From assembly GCF_032062135.1 (NCBI RefSeq), contig NC_092862.1:69942089-70006088 (forward strand): a stretch of DNA of 64,000 nucleotides, read 5' to 3'. The position numbers and the translations under genes were made by a program. Positions 19,643 through 32,178 of this stretch are shown here, piece after piece; position 1 is the first letter of the stretch, and the number at the start of each line of letters is the position of its first letter. The notes below the pieces were generated by a model. The model saw only the letters and a program-made list of their open reading frames with translations. It searched no databases and was not told the origin of the DNA. Source of the stretch: Pyxicephalus adspersus (lineage: Eukaryota > Chordata > Amphibia > Anura > Pyxicephalidae).

Positions 19643-20599
19643 ATTTTTTAAAGTAAAAACACATCAAAACATATAATAAAAGTATAAATACACATTGTAG
19701 TGCACCAAGCATCATTGCCCAGTGCCCTGATTTACATTTTGCACGCTATTAGCCCTGACCTTGATCTAACCTTTTAATGACTTTTTAATCACTTCCTGAA
19801 TTGAAGTAAATTTTTTTTTCTAAAATCTGCATATAATTTATATTATTATTAATCAATAATATTGCACCCTTGTTTGGAAAATTTCAGAAGGAAATTTTTG
19901 ATAAAATTTTTTTTTTTTTGGATAAATTACATTGTTTTGGGCTAATATTTCATTTTTTTTATAATAATGATTTATAATTATGTATTATTTTATAAATTAT
20001 GATTCTAATATAATAAATAAATATAATAAAATTTACCCGGGAGTTAATCCTAAGAATTACAGGCCCACAATATAAACAAACATTTCTACGCAAAAAAATT
20101 AGGATCACTTTTTGCATCAAAAAATGACAGAATTAGAACGCTAGGGGGGTTAAAGAAAAATGTAACAAATGTATTATAATATTTCTGTGCTGGAAAGTGT
20201 ACAACAGAGTAAGAGATCATGTCATTGTAGGATTACCTGTAAAAAAAATAAATAAATAAATAAACACAAACACTTAATAAGTTAGTTTAACATTAATTTT
20301 TTTTAAAACACATTTTTTGATACTTAATTTTTGCCGTCAAATCTCGTTTTTTTTTTGAGTCGGGTCCAACAAACATATTCAGGTCGAATATAAGGACAAC
20401 CCGAATTCGAACACCAACAGTAGTTGTTACCCACTATGTAGATTATTAATGTTGATGTCTTTCCACAAGATTCATCTGTTTGTAACATTCAACATTTTTT
20501 TATTACTTGATTGTACACGTTTTAAATTTTTTTTGCAATAAAGTGTGAAAAAAATTGTGTCAAAATTTTAAATTAAATAAATGTAAAAAAAATACATTT

Positions 20600-21032
20600 A
20601 TTAAACTTTGACATGATTTTGTGTTTCAAACTTTAGTATTCTATTATATTATACTGTAAAATAAATTTTAATGAAAGACAATGTACTGCTTTTGGACATA
20701 TACATCCAGTGTATTGCATTTAATACAGTTATTTTATATTGAATGCAATACAAAATTATTTGAAATTCCAGCAGCGCCCCTAGCGATGGCTATATGCACC
20801 GACGTCACCGGGAACTCCTGGGGAGCGTCAACACATTTGCCGGGGGACAGATCGACGAAGAAGGCGTGGCCAGAGGATCGCAGGACGTTGGAGGATGCCG
20901 GGGGACGCCGATGGAACCAGGTAAGGCTTTATTTTTTACTTTTTTAACTACCCCGAGTGTGGCTCGGGGTTACCGCTTTCAGCAGGTTTTTTTTTTTACC
21001 CCGCGTAACACTCAGGCCTTCTGCTTGGTAGG
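20600..21032 (-). mobile_element. partial TTAA-family element, head reversed relative to its tail
   Basis: The right end CTACCAAGCAG (reverse complement) abuts TTAA at 21033-21036. The head, with GCGGTAACCCCGAGCCACACT and a GC-rich core, is the reverse complement of the head of 3848-4453. The tail segment GATTTTGTGTTTCAAACTTT at about 20612 is in the same plus orientation as in 3848-4453. So head and tail are inverted relative to each other compared with that copy. The left boundary is not defined. Confidence 0.6.
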
Positions 21033-21036
21033 TTAA

Positions 21037-23186
21037 AGGTTACTGTCAATCCAGTGCACTATGGGTTGGTATTATTGCAGCCAAAGGACCAGTAAACATT
21101 TTAATCCCTACTATGTTAACACCATATATAGTTATTTCAACCCTTGGCTTTCTTCCCTCTATGATATTACAAGAACTGGATTAATAATAGAAAAACACTA
21201 GAAAAATATGCATTTTGGGTCTTACACCAATTCACTAATTTAAAAAAAAAATAGGTTTACAAACCTATATATCCTATTTCTAATCCATGTGTATTCTGCT
21301 GATAATAGTGACTAAGGAAATTCAGTGGTGTACTAAAGCTATAACAGTTATTTTATGTAACTGGTGTATGGCCATTTGATGTAGGGTAAAGCTGAACCTA
21401 AGCCTTATCTGCAGTCTTGCACACTTGTACAAGCTCCTCTCCTGTACTAAAATTCCTTACTCTGATTTCACTGTACGCTGTGCTTCTCATAGTGTGTGTT
21501 TGAAGCTGCAGCAAGTCAGATAGCGTTCACCTGATTTCCTGGTTAGTGGACAGCCAGCATCATCAAACCTGTTCTTACCTAGCCTTACTGCATTTATTGA
21601 TTGTATTTAATTTAATAATGGATATCCAGCATAACATGTGGGCATTACCTTGAGACACAGTGATGCTTTCAGGAAGGTGTGTACAGACTAGCAGTATATC
21701 AACATGCCAATTTCTTATACTGGCATCTGCCCTTGCAGGCTATTATCTATGAAAAAAGATTAATCTTTATTTAAATTCAAATAAAGTAGCAGCATCAAAA
21801 TGCAGGTTGCAAAATATTTTTTTAAAGTTTATTACCTTGTTCAAAATAGAAACAGCATACAAAATATTTTTATACAAACAATCAGTAAACCTAATCACAT
21901 ATTTTAACATTTCCTCTGGTACTATGAACTTTAACTTTCAAACATTCAAAATAAACCTTTGGAACGATTTAGGTTAGATTTAAAATAGTCATTTGCTGAG
22001 CTAGTTGTGAAATGTTGAAATCAAGGCTCTCAAACAGTAGGGAACATTGAGAATATAGTACCATTCAGTGAAATTCTGTTAAGCATTTTTTCTTCACTTT
22101 CTGCAGTCATTACCATAACACTGGAGATAATAAGGTTTTTTGTGATCTTTTTTTTTTTCCTCAGTATGCACAGATTTTAGACATTTACAGAATGCTGAGT
22201 ATGTATTTATCCAATTACTGGAAACTTCAGCATTTTTAATACACTTTCCTATAGTTACTTAGCAAAACAATTAGAACATTCAAGGAAGCAACTATCTCTT
22301 ACTTTATTATAGGAGTTGACAAGAATTTATGATAAGAAATAAGACTTTATTCATTTATGAAATGTATTCATTTGAATATTAGCTACACTATAAAAAAAAA
22401 TAATTTTTACCACAGTAACTTAACTTTGCAATATGACTTACAAATAACAGAGGTATGTTTTATTTATTATGCTTACTGTGTACGAGTGTGACTACATTTT
22501 GTTCATATTTAATTCATAAATTGTTTTAATAGAGAGCGACAATGATGTTTTTAATATGTACAGTTTACATACATAGGTTCTTAAAATTATTTCAGAATGA
22601 AGGTTAAAAAGACTTAAGATTTCAGCCCAGGCTCATAAACATGAACACATCCCTCAAGTTAGTGTTTATGAACTCTGAAATCTTGTAGTAAGAATTTAAA
22701 CACTTCTGTTCTTCAGTGCAGAAGCTGTGTTTCATTGTAGCTTTTAAAGATTTATGTCTGTCCAAAAAGTGTACTATTTTATATTTTATTTAAAGTGCTA
22801 CTTTTCACTTATTCTTTAAAAGTGTGTTTTGCATTAGGCTAACCATTGCTCTATTAAACTAAATAAAAAAAAAATTAGCATGCATGTTTTAAAATACTAC
22901 CCCTTATAAAGTAGAAGGTATTTTCACAACAGGCATACATTACAAGAAACAGCAATCATCATGTTACAGGACAAGGATAAAATGCATTAGAACAAAGAAC
23001 ATTGGTAAAACATGGAAGATAGCAATTAACTTTCTGCCAATTTCCTTGTGTGGCAGAAAGTTTGAAAACACAATTATAATCCTGAATTACATTAATATTT
23101 TTGGGAAAGCTTAAACTATTGAAAAAGTAATTCATGGGTTGGCTTACAGTACCTTGATATGATAACCAAGACTGGTTATAGTATAC
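21037..23186. other. mostly unique AT-rich DNA
   Basis: No gene recognised. From about 21750 the sequence contains many TTTATT motifs (AATAAA on the minus strand) and could be untranslated mRNA sequence of a minus-strand gene outside the window, but no coding exon is visible. A hairpin at 22616-22684 is listed separately. Confidence 0.45.
22616..22684. other. imperfect hairpin, precursor-like
   Basis: AAGATTTCAG at 22616-22625 pairs exactly with CTGAAATCTT at 22675-22684, and TCATAAACA with TGTTTATGA further in, separated by an asymmetric 7/3-nt internal bulge and a loop of about 20 nt. It is not part of any repeat I recognise. Size and shape are compatible with a small-RNA precursor but also with chance in AT-rich DNA. 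Confidence 0.4.
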
Positions 23187-23520
23187 AGGTAGTCTCCGGG
23201 TTACATATGAGATAGGGACTGTAGATTTGTTCTTAAGTTGCATTTGTAGTCAAGTCGGAACAGGCACAGATGTTTGTCTCAATGTAATATTAGGCAGCAT
23301 GGTGTCAGTTACTGTATTAATTCCTCACTGTGAGCTAATCACAAACAAAGCAAAAAAAAAAAAAAAATCTTTATGGGAACTAGACGTTCATTAACTTCTG
23401 GAGCAAGCTGTGCTTTGATATGCAAAAAGAAACAACTGCAGAGTTTGTCTTGGTTATTAAAGAGTTGCAAGATGTTACAGATCAGCTCAGCTCTTAAGAT
23501 CACCCACAACTTTAGCTGTG
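23187..23520 (+). repeat. unclassified interspersed repeat, GGTAGTCTCCGGGTTACATA type
   Basis: Starts with ACAGGTAGTCTCCGGGTTAC and GAGATAGGGACTGTAG; a fragment in reverse orientation is at 32090-32145. It contains an A15 run near 23351. Its class is not clear from the sequence. Confidence 0.6.
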
Positions 23521-23525
23521 TTTAG

Positions 23526-24300
23526 TAGTGTTGGTCGAATATCTCACTATTCGATTCGACAGCTATTCGATTGAATAGTAAGATATTGTTCAGGTGATCG
23601 AATGCCTAATTCAAACACTATTGAAGTCAATGGTGGGAAAATTTGGATTGTTTTTAGGAACTACTAAGAGCAATCAGATTGCTCTTGCAGTCCTTTACTA
23701 GTTATATGTGTTCTTGTATAGAGTTTCTCTATCCAAGAACACAGGGCACTGGATGTGATGAATAGGGAAACTTGTCCCATTCAACCTCTAGTGCCCGGGG
23801 ATCACCTGCAGTCACAGCTGTGACCACAAGGTTTCCATGGTCATGTGACCATGGGAACTGAACTGCAGATGAACTCTCAGTTCCACTACGATACCCGGTG
23901 CACTACAGGTTAATTACCCTGTAGTGCCCTGGGGATTGCACACTCTTCTCAATGATTGGCTCAGTGTGCAATCCCTGGGGCACCACAGGTTAATTAACCT
24001 GTAGTGCCCCGGGGATCGCCTGCAGTCAAAGCTGTGTCCGTGGGAACTGAACTGCAGATAAACTCTGCAGTTCCACTATGATCTCCAGGGCATTACAGGT
24101 TAATTAACCTTTGGTGCCCCGGGGATTGCACACTGAGCCAACCATTGAGAAGAGTGTGCAATCCCCAGGGCACTACAGGGTAATTAACCTGTAGTGCGTC
24201 GGGTATCGTAGTGGAACTGCAGAGTTCATCTTCAGTTCAGATTTTGTCCATTTTCAAGCAACTTTCAATGGGCAAAAACGACTCACATAAGATTCGTCTA
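23526..24300 (+). mobile_element. hAT-type MITE with TAGTGTTGGTCGAATATC end
   Basis: The left 120 bp (TTGGTCGAATATCTCAC, ATCGAATGCC, GTCAATGGTGGGA) match the element at 50697-51286, which has a perfect 8-bp duplication. Internally it holds the GAGTTTCTCTATCCAAGAACAC motif and a large inverted repeat (23857-24240). The right end is not certain; ATAAGATTCGTCTAAC near 24290 may be a diverged terminus. Confidence 0.7.
23857..24240. repeat. large inverted repeat, arms about 160 bp
   Basis: The left arm (23857-24018) and right arm (24078-24240) are near-exact reverse complements, from CTGAACTGCAGATGAACTC through ACTACAGGTTAATTACCCTG and GGGGATTGCACACTCTTCTC. Each arm also holds small self-complementary units around CACTACAGGTTAATTA. 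The spacer is about 60 bp. Confidence 0.9.
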
Positions 24301-27200
24301 ACTGAAAATATTATACTGTAGAAGTTGTATAACTTCTGTCCTTTAATAGTTGTTTGTCTTCTATGGAGGTTTGTCTAATGATTTGCATTTGGAAAGAATC
24401 TTTATTTCAGGGTCCTTTTACTAATGGAGGTGTAAGGTTCAACATTTACAGCCTATTTATTTCTTAATCTTTCATTATTTTTCTTTTCAATGTAAAATAC
24501 AAGAGCTAGTATGTACAGAAATAAAAAAGAGTTAAAGGGTTTTTGTATCTTCAGCTTTTCCCTCTAACAGATCATCTCAACAATGAAATTATGATTGTAA
24601 CATTTGTTTTTACTTTACTTTGTTTTTCATCACAGTACCCATTTTTTTTTTCAAAATAAAAATTTCACCTATACTTTTCTAATATACAGCTAAATTCCCT
24701 TTTTGCTCCCCTACCCCTCACATCTGATATGTGACTTACTTATATAACAGCACTAGAACCATCAACTGTGTCTTACAATGCATCCATTGCCCTGTGTACA
24801 TTTTGACTCTAGTGACTCAGCTTACAGCTTACACAAGACTGCTCTTAGTAGCCTATAGGAGCATGAGTAGTGGAGAGCAAAATAAAAGTGAGATGTTGCT
24901 AGAGCAGATACAATATACAAAATTTACAGCTTTTGGTTTGGGGTTTACAAACACTGTATCTTCTTGACCAGATAATTTATTGAATATTGAATATGTATTC
25001 ATTTGACCAGTGCCAGCATCTGTTATTTGGAATTACTGGTAATTACTGCAATAATGTAGTTAGACAACACAACAAACTATACATATAACTCTGTAAATGT
25101 GCAGTGACCAAAGTTCTTCACAAGTGCATGCCATGCTATTTAAGTGCATGCTCTAACTCCATCTAGTTTGTAGAACCAAATAATTTAAAACTTTGATTTT
25201 GGTATTGACAAAAGGCTGAAAGGTGTCAAAACGAAAAACATAATTTGCTTGATGTCTAAGCACCTGCTCAACTTATGTTCCTAAAACCTTTTTCAGTTTT
25301 CGCTTTTTGCTTATTCTCATGTTAGTAAATTATCAATATAAACCTAACTCTGTGTTAGCAAGTGATTTAAATATGGTTAGTGACATCTTCTCTATAAAAG
25401 TTAACAGATGGATTTATACTTATTTTCACGTTTATATGTGTGAATAAATCTGTTATTGAACAGCTGTTAATCCATCAGTAATTACCTATTCACAAAATGA
25501 ATAGGCAATTAACTTTTTGTGGACAGAATGTTCTAGCTTTGCATACGTAAAATGTTCATTATATTTGTTTGTTAGTTTTCTCATTCCATAGTTTTACTAA
25601 AATTTCCCAAACAAGTAAATATCAACTACTCATGAAATATATGGAGAAACAGATATACAAGGAGCAAGTTTAGAGTCAAACTTTTACTAGACTTATGCTC
25701 CTAGTACCATTTTACCAACAGAGAAAACTACTAATGTGTTTTTGAACTTAACAGCAGTACTGTCCCACATACTACATACTACTGACACAATAATGTCTCA
25801 AAAAGCTGCTATATGCGCATCTCACTCTGTCTATCTATTTAAATTGTATCAAGATATGGTAGTCTTTTGCCACGGACTCCTTCACCACTGATTTGTACTA
25901 CAATAGTTTAAAAGATGGAATAGTCAATTGAAACATGGCTGTGGAATTGCAAATGCAGGCATATCTGTCTATCTCCATAATCAACATCTATCCACTGTTG
26001 GGTATTTAAACAGAAAGTACAAATACACAGCACATGAAAACACTGCTGTACACCATAAGTCAGTTTAAATTCCCTTCGGTAATTTATTGGATGTCTTTAT
26101 CTCTAGTGAAGGAAGGGTGCTGAACTACTAATATTTCTGTAACAAGACTTTCCTGGGCTGTAGATATCACGTGTGAAGTGATGTATTAAGCTTCTAAAAC
26201 TCTCTAAAGAGCCAGGTGGATAACACTACTGTCATATGAAGAAGAAGCTATTGCCAAGAACAGTACTTGTTTTTCATGGCTCATTAAGATAACTAGATAA
26301 CCAACATCAGTACTAAAACAAGGTATTGTAGTAGTAGAAGGCAAAAATGACAAATAAAACTCCCATTTTATATTTCTATATTCAGACTTCCTTTCTATAT
26401 ATTCTTAATATGGTCCCTTTGTATGATACAAACAAACTTTATATGATACTGCTATATTGCTGTATTTAGTGTTAACACATTCAGACTGCTTTTATTTTTA
26501 ATAGACCAATTGAAAGCAGAGGAGTAAACAATTTTCCTGCTGGTCCTGGAAATTAATCAACAGGGGAGGTGCATTTGAAGAAAGTTGGGCTATCCTGGGG
26601 TATTAAATAATTAGAACTTGGTGCTATGGTATATTGCAAATGCATGTAGGAAACATAGCTAATGTTTCAAAGACTTTTAAACCAAAACAATAAAAAAATA
26701 ATCTGGGTTTATACTCAGGTCACACCAGTAAAGGGTGCTGTGTCTTGTTTAAAGTGTGTAACAAACTCTTGCCATGCAGTTTGTTTGCCATTTTACATGG
26801 GGACACAGCCGCATCTAATAGTGGTCAACCATACATTAAAAAAAAACACAGAGTAAATATACCATTATTACCAATTCAAAAGTACTAAATATTTTACCTG
26901 TAATAATGAAAAAAAAATAAAGAATGAGCCCATGTGATTTTATTTATGCTGACATATAATTATTGTATAAAGTATTGTTTGCTCAAAGAAGCAGACATAA
27001 TCCTAAAAAAGTCTAAGAAACACTAGCACTGCTTTTTGAATAAAATGACAGTCTTTTGTATATTCCCAGGTAAAACCCATAGAACAGTATGTGTTTTTTT
27101 AGGCATTTTAGGACTGCATAAATCCGTATCACATAAAACTAAAAGGTGCAAGGTGGAATAAGAAAAATTTTGTTATATTTTACTCTTAAAATTAGACCTA
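24301..27200. other. AT-rich, repeat-poor stretch
   Basis: No transposon ends, tandem repeats or reading frames above 80 codons. No splice-flanked exon identified by eye. Confidence 0.5.
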
Positions 27201-27395
27201 GGCCTGATTTAATTAAGCTCACCAAAACTGGAGAAGATACACTTTGATCTGTAAACCTTAAAAGCATCTGGTCCAGGATTAAAAACATTTGCTAACAAAT
27301 GGCGAATACTTTTAGGAAATTAATTCTAGGTATGCTGGAAGACCCAGGTTTACTGATAAACGTGTATCTTTAATAAAGCTTTAATAAATCAGGCC
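27201..27395. mobile_element. palindromic MITE, diverged copy
   Basis: Ends GGCCTGATTTAATTAAGCTC and, on the right, AGCTTTAATAAATCAGGCC. The arms contain ACTGGAGAAGATACACTTT and the reverse-complement counterpart. Same family as 3638-4468 and 63703-63926. Confidence 0.85.
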
Positions 27396-30300
27396 ATTCT
27401 GCAAATATAACAGCCAAAGATATTATCTTCTTACATGCCATATTATAGATCAAATATTGTTCAGAGAGTTCCTCCCAATATTGTTAAATAGGTTTCCACA
27501 AATGTGAAGCACTTGTACATTGCTTTGCTTTACACTTATAAACAGTTGGATGAAAATCATGTCCACAGACTGTCCTGGCCTTTTCATAATTTGAAGCCTT
27601 TGGTTTTGTTATGTTGCTCTGACCCTCTGAAACCCTGAGCAACAAGGCATACACCTTAAAATATAACATGATGCTAAAAGCTGTTTGTTAGGTATTTTGG
27701 TTTTGTGTTCCATTCACTAAGTGCAGCTTTCCAGCTATGGACCACACACGAGAACCCCAAACACTTGCTTCTCCATGTTTGACAAATGGTGTCACATACT
27801 GAGGAGCCATACCAAAAACATAATGAAGCAATTTTACAGTTTGCTCATTTGCTCTTAAGAACTTTCTCCAGCTTACAATACTCAAGTGGCAATCATTCCT
27901 GGTATAATTTTAGCAGACGTTTATATTGACTCAGCCTTTCGACTGAAGCCTTGCTTGCAGTAACTATTATAAAGCTGTGAAGATGTTTTCTTGTGAAGGG
28001 CCTATCATGCAAGCTATTCACTCTTAGAAATGTCTTTGATTCTGTTGAAGTTGTTTTTCTGCCAGTTTCTAAGTGACTTGGTGAAAAAAATGATACTTAC
28101 TGACATATTTTTGTAGTCTAATCTAAATACCTACCTAATAAGTGTTATAATAGTATGTCTTGTTTCCTTTGTTGAGTGATCTTTTCACCATCTACAGAGC
28201 AATATACCATTTTTCTGTAGTGAACATTTTTTCCAAATAATGCATCATAGAATGTATTAACATTTTATTTTAACAGTGGTTTTATATAGACATGGTGATT
28301 AAAAGTGTTCAGCACAGGCTGATATACCTGTATGAACTGACTGCAATATTTTTTAGGCTAGTAAAGCCACTGCTTGGTACAATAAACATATTCATTATTT
28401 TTGAGTTTTTAATATTATTAAAAAAAATGTTTAAACTTGGTAACATTTCTAAACTTTGGCAATGAAATTGAGGTGTATACTTACATACAAAATGCTAATA
28501 AGTTGTACAGCTAAATCTTTAAAATACATAGTAAACAGTTTTAGAAGAAAGTAATGTTTACAAAACTACAACATACAGTATAGAAGTAAAAATTAGGTCA
28601 ATGTTAATTTTCATAACATTTTCATATCCATGGTTACTTGTAAAAGAAGAGGCTATTAACACAATTTTCTAGTGGCCCATGTATTAAAACATTTCCCAGC
28701 TGTTGAAGGTATTCTGGGTGTGTTGAATGCTTGTTAACCCCACTGTGTGTTGTGTTACCCACCTATGACTTTTATATCCAGTAGTGCAAAAGCAATTCAC
28801 AGTGCACAGTGCTATGAATTGAAAAACATTTTTACCTACCACCTAGGAAGCCAAAATGTGGAACCTTAACCCTAAATCCCTGGTATGCATTAATCGCATA
28901 CTATCAACATTTCATGTCCAGGCAGTTTAATATAATAGCTGACATGACATGGGAGGTTTCCTGCATTCTACAGACCTTGCCTTGGCAATGTATATATTGT
29001 GTACTGGAGATTGGAGACTAATGGAAATCTAGACAACAAAACGTGGGGACTGGTGCAGTAGTTCCACCCCCATGCTGATGTGCACAGTGAGCTGATGACC
29101 AGGTACATCTTCTGCCTATGTGGCAAAACAAACTGTAATAAAGAAACAAAGGGCCAGTTTAAATGCTTAAAATACCCAATATTTTTTATGCAGAAATATA
29201 TAACACAATATACTTGAGTACTGTGTTTATTTTATTGTATGCATAATATGAAGCAGTTCAATGTTTTATTGAAGATTGTTAGCTTCTGAAGCAAAAAACC
29301 CTTAACAAGGCCATGTATCTTCCAAAAATTCCCACTGTTTCACCATACTTTCATATTCTTTGTTGTAGAGTTTAAAAACAGTGTATGTAGAAATGTGAGC
29401 CAATATTTGCTGCTAAATCTCTTTTACTCATCCTCCTCTCTTCATTCCATGTGACAGTTCTTTTTTTTTTAAGTTCTGGATTACAAATTTTCCTTGGACA
29501 AGCTTCCTTATCCAATGTAACAAGAAAAACTAAAAGGTAATCCAAAGTAACTAGAAAAAGCAGATTGTCTCTTTGAACCTAGTCAGTGGCAGCTGTTGAG
29601 GTTATTGTGTTTTTTGCTGGAACCTGTTTATAGACAACTAGTTTAGTAAGTGAAATTTGTTATTTATAAAGAAAGCCTCTTCCACCCTGTTTATATATTA
29701 CAAAAATAACTATTATTAACTCAACAAGAGGGTAAAATATGCTGTTGCCATTTAGTGAGCCTAAGGGAAATAGAGAAATTCAAAGAGAAAAAGCTATGTA
29801 ATTTTTAGAGTTCATACGCAATGTACATATGAAAGAATGCCTATCTTTGATCATTCCTCCAATAATATGGCACCCATGGAATAAGAAATATGCCTCGTCC
29901 TACATCGTGTAATGTATTATTCTATGTATATTAAGCTACTTCTAAACCCAAAAAGCATTGCCAATACAATGAATGTAGTGCTCCAATCCCTACTTCTGAA
30001 TCCCTAGGTTTATTAATTGTATCGGTTTTGCAATTTTGTCTGTCAATTTTTTGTTTTTTATTTACTATACTTATTGGTACTGTTAGTACTGTGTTAGTAT
30101 AGGTTGTGACAGTGTATTGATATTTTTTGTTTAGATGTTTTCTTTACTGTGCTCGTGTTAAAATCATTAATAAAATGTGTTATAAAAAATAAGGGAACAA
30201 GCTAAGACTCTTTGAGGAAAAATGTTACAGGTAATTCTGATGAGGAATCCTCCATACCTACCAAGTTAGCGACATGAGTTAAAAGTTAAGGACTCTTCTT

Positions 30301-31299
30301 TGAATGTAGAATTAAACAAATAAACATCCAGCTATGTTTTACATTTACCTGGTAAAACAGATGGTTTTGAGTTTGTTACACATAAAAGTAAAACCTTTTA
30401 CAGCCTGAAAAAATTACAGTCTAAAAAAAAAAAAAACTGCTATAATTTACTTAATGTGATTTTTTTTTGTCAGCTTCATCCTAACACTGCAAAGTTAATA
30501 GAAAACAATGTAAAATGGTCAGATGAATAAATACCAGAAACCTCATTTCCAGAATCAACATATTTATGAAACATCACTAATTAATGGTACACAAACCAAA
30601 TAACTGCACTGTAATGGCCAAATTGACCATGTTTGTCAGGCAATAAGTTTCTTGTTGCATATATCATTAGCTTAGTTCAGATAGTTGTTGCCTCTGTACA
30701 TTACAAGTGTTACATTTTCCATTTCCTGGACAGTTTAAACAAAAGCTTACACTTGCAGACCAAATTTGGCGGTGGAATTGATTTTTTTATCGAACAATAA
30801 CTTGTCTTACATATAGCAAACAGCACACCAATCTGATTTATTTCAACAGTAATAGGCCAGGACTGACTGGTTGAAAAAAAAAGCCACAAAAGATTTAAAA
30901 TCAGTTTCCTTAAAAAGCCGAAGTCCAGTCACAACAGTTTCAGAAGATACACTTCCAGTCTACATGTAAGCAAAGCACTTCAAGTCTAATACACCCAGCA
31001 AGACGCTCCTTTCACAGCCTCTCTCTACCTCTGGCCATTCAGAAAGCATACAACATAATTGAACAGCACAAAGACAAGGCAAGTTTATTGTGGAGGAAAA
31101 TTATGATTAAGTTATCTTACATAAAATACTCAAATTTATTGCTACAATATTAAAAAATGAGGGATATTGGGATTTTATAGGCACAAAGATTTGTATATGA
31201 TTTTCAAAATCTTTCATACAATGCATATGCATAGACAGTGCCAATATTTCCATTTCCTAAAAACAACTTATTACAAAACATTAAAATCCAAATTGATTA
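27396..31299. other. repeat-poor AT-rich stretch
   Basis: No repeat family recognised over nearly 4 kb. AATAAA/TTTATT signals are common on both strands. The part from 30720 to 31110 is somewhat higher in GC and could hold untranslated or conserved non-coding sequence, but nothing can be named. Confidence 0.45.
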
Positions 31300-31400
31300 C
31301 AAAAAAATTTTCTGTATCACTCATACACGCTATACGTGCATGAATGTCCTCGACACGTTTCGTTGAAATACCCACTTCTTCGGGAGGGATACAGATTTTT
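31300..31400. repeat. fragment with CGACACGTTTCGTTG...CTTCTTCGGGAG core
   Basis: The paired motif CTCGACACGTTTCGTTGAAA and ACTTCTTCGGGAGGGA resembles the GTTTCG/CTTCATCAGG core present in many frog interspersed repeats, and the CTTCTTCAGGAAC core of the foldback element at 38738. Boundaries are unclear. Confidence 0.45.
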
Positions 31401-32089
31401 CTACAAAAGTCAACATAATTCAATTATACATTACATATATTTATAATATATTAAAATTTCCATACAAAAAAAAGCTTGCTTACATCAATAAACAGATCTA
31501 TCCAATGATGAAGAAACTCCCTTAACAAACCTAGGCTGGAAATCACAAAGGATGACAAAAGGAACAACAATAGGAGCAGACACCTCACAAGGAACCCCTA
31601 TTTAACTATCTACAAAACAGTACCACAAATCTTATCAATTTACAACTTCTATAGTACATTGTTTTAAGACATCAAAAGGTTTCGCTATTAGAATGTTCTA
31701 TACATTATGGGGATATCTAACTTATCTTTCGTAACTTTCAAATATCCCCCCAAGTGATTATACAAAATAATCCTTATGTGCCACCATAATAGTAAGTAAT
31801 CAAAGCGACTCACTATTAAACCATGATAGGTTTAAGAAAATCCCCACTTGCTGTGCTATATATGTGTCCCTTATTTTATCCAACAATCCCCAAACATCTA
31901 TGTTATTTAAATCTCTCTCCCCCATTACTTGTATCCGTGCAACACTTCCCATATACCTGTTATATCTTCCAATTATTTTATCTTATTATATCTTCCGTGT
32001 TATATCTTCCAATTATTATTTATAAATATAGGGCAACTTTTGGATGGTAGCATTTTTTGAATAATTAATCTGTCTGACATACAAACTCA
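31401..32089. other. AT-rich stretch, nothing recognised
   Basis: Contains a short local duplication TTATATCTTCCAATTATT near 31968 and 32000 (two copies). No gene. Confidence 0.5.
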
Positions 32090-32138
32090 TAATAAAAACT
32101 AACCTACAGTACCTATCTTGTATGTAACCCGGGGACTA

Positions 32139-32176
<38 letters not shown>
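32090..32176 (-). repeat. fragment of the GGTAGTCCCCGGGTTAC repeat plus (TA)18
   Basis: CCTATCTTGTATGTAACCCG and GGGGACTACCTATA are the reverse complement of the start of the repeat at 23187. The fragment runs directly into a TA microsatellite (32140-32176). Confidence 0.75.

Positions 32177-32178
<2 letters not shown>

Larger units (their letters stand above)
18990..20149 (+). mobile_element. TTAA element with CCCCCCTAGCG ends, built of serial hairpins
   Basis: TTAA at 18986-18989 and 20150-20153; ends CCCCCCTAGCGGT and, in reverse complement, CCCCCCTAGCGTTC. The head carries two CCGAGTNACACTCGGGG copies in inverted relation. From about 19174 to 19642 come at least five inverted repeats one after another, three of them perfect (listed separately). 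The remainder is AT-rich and closes with a TTAGAACGCTAGGGGGG end. No transposase frame. The ends belong to the same family as 3848-4453; the TTAA duplication suggests piggyBac-type mobilisation. Confidence 0.85.
18322..20420 (+). mobile_element. hAT-type nonautonomous element, 5'-truncated, carrying two insertions
   Basis: From 18322 the sequence CAATCAGATTGCTCTTGCAG and the GGATAGAGTTTCTCTATCC hairpin match the elements at 23526 and 50697. Its presumed right end (GAATTCGAACACCAAC, about 20404-20420) matches the end of the 50697 copy. The MITE at 18489-18921 and the TTAA element at 18990-20149 account for most of the length. The left terminus is missing, so no 8-bp duplication can be shown. 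Confidence 0.6.
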
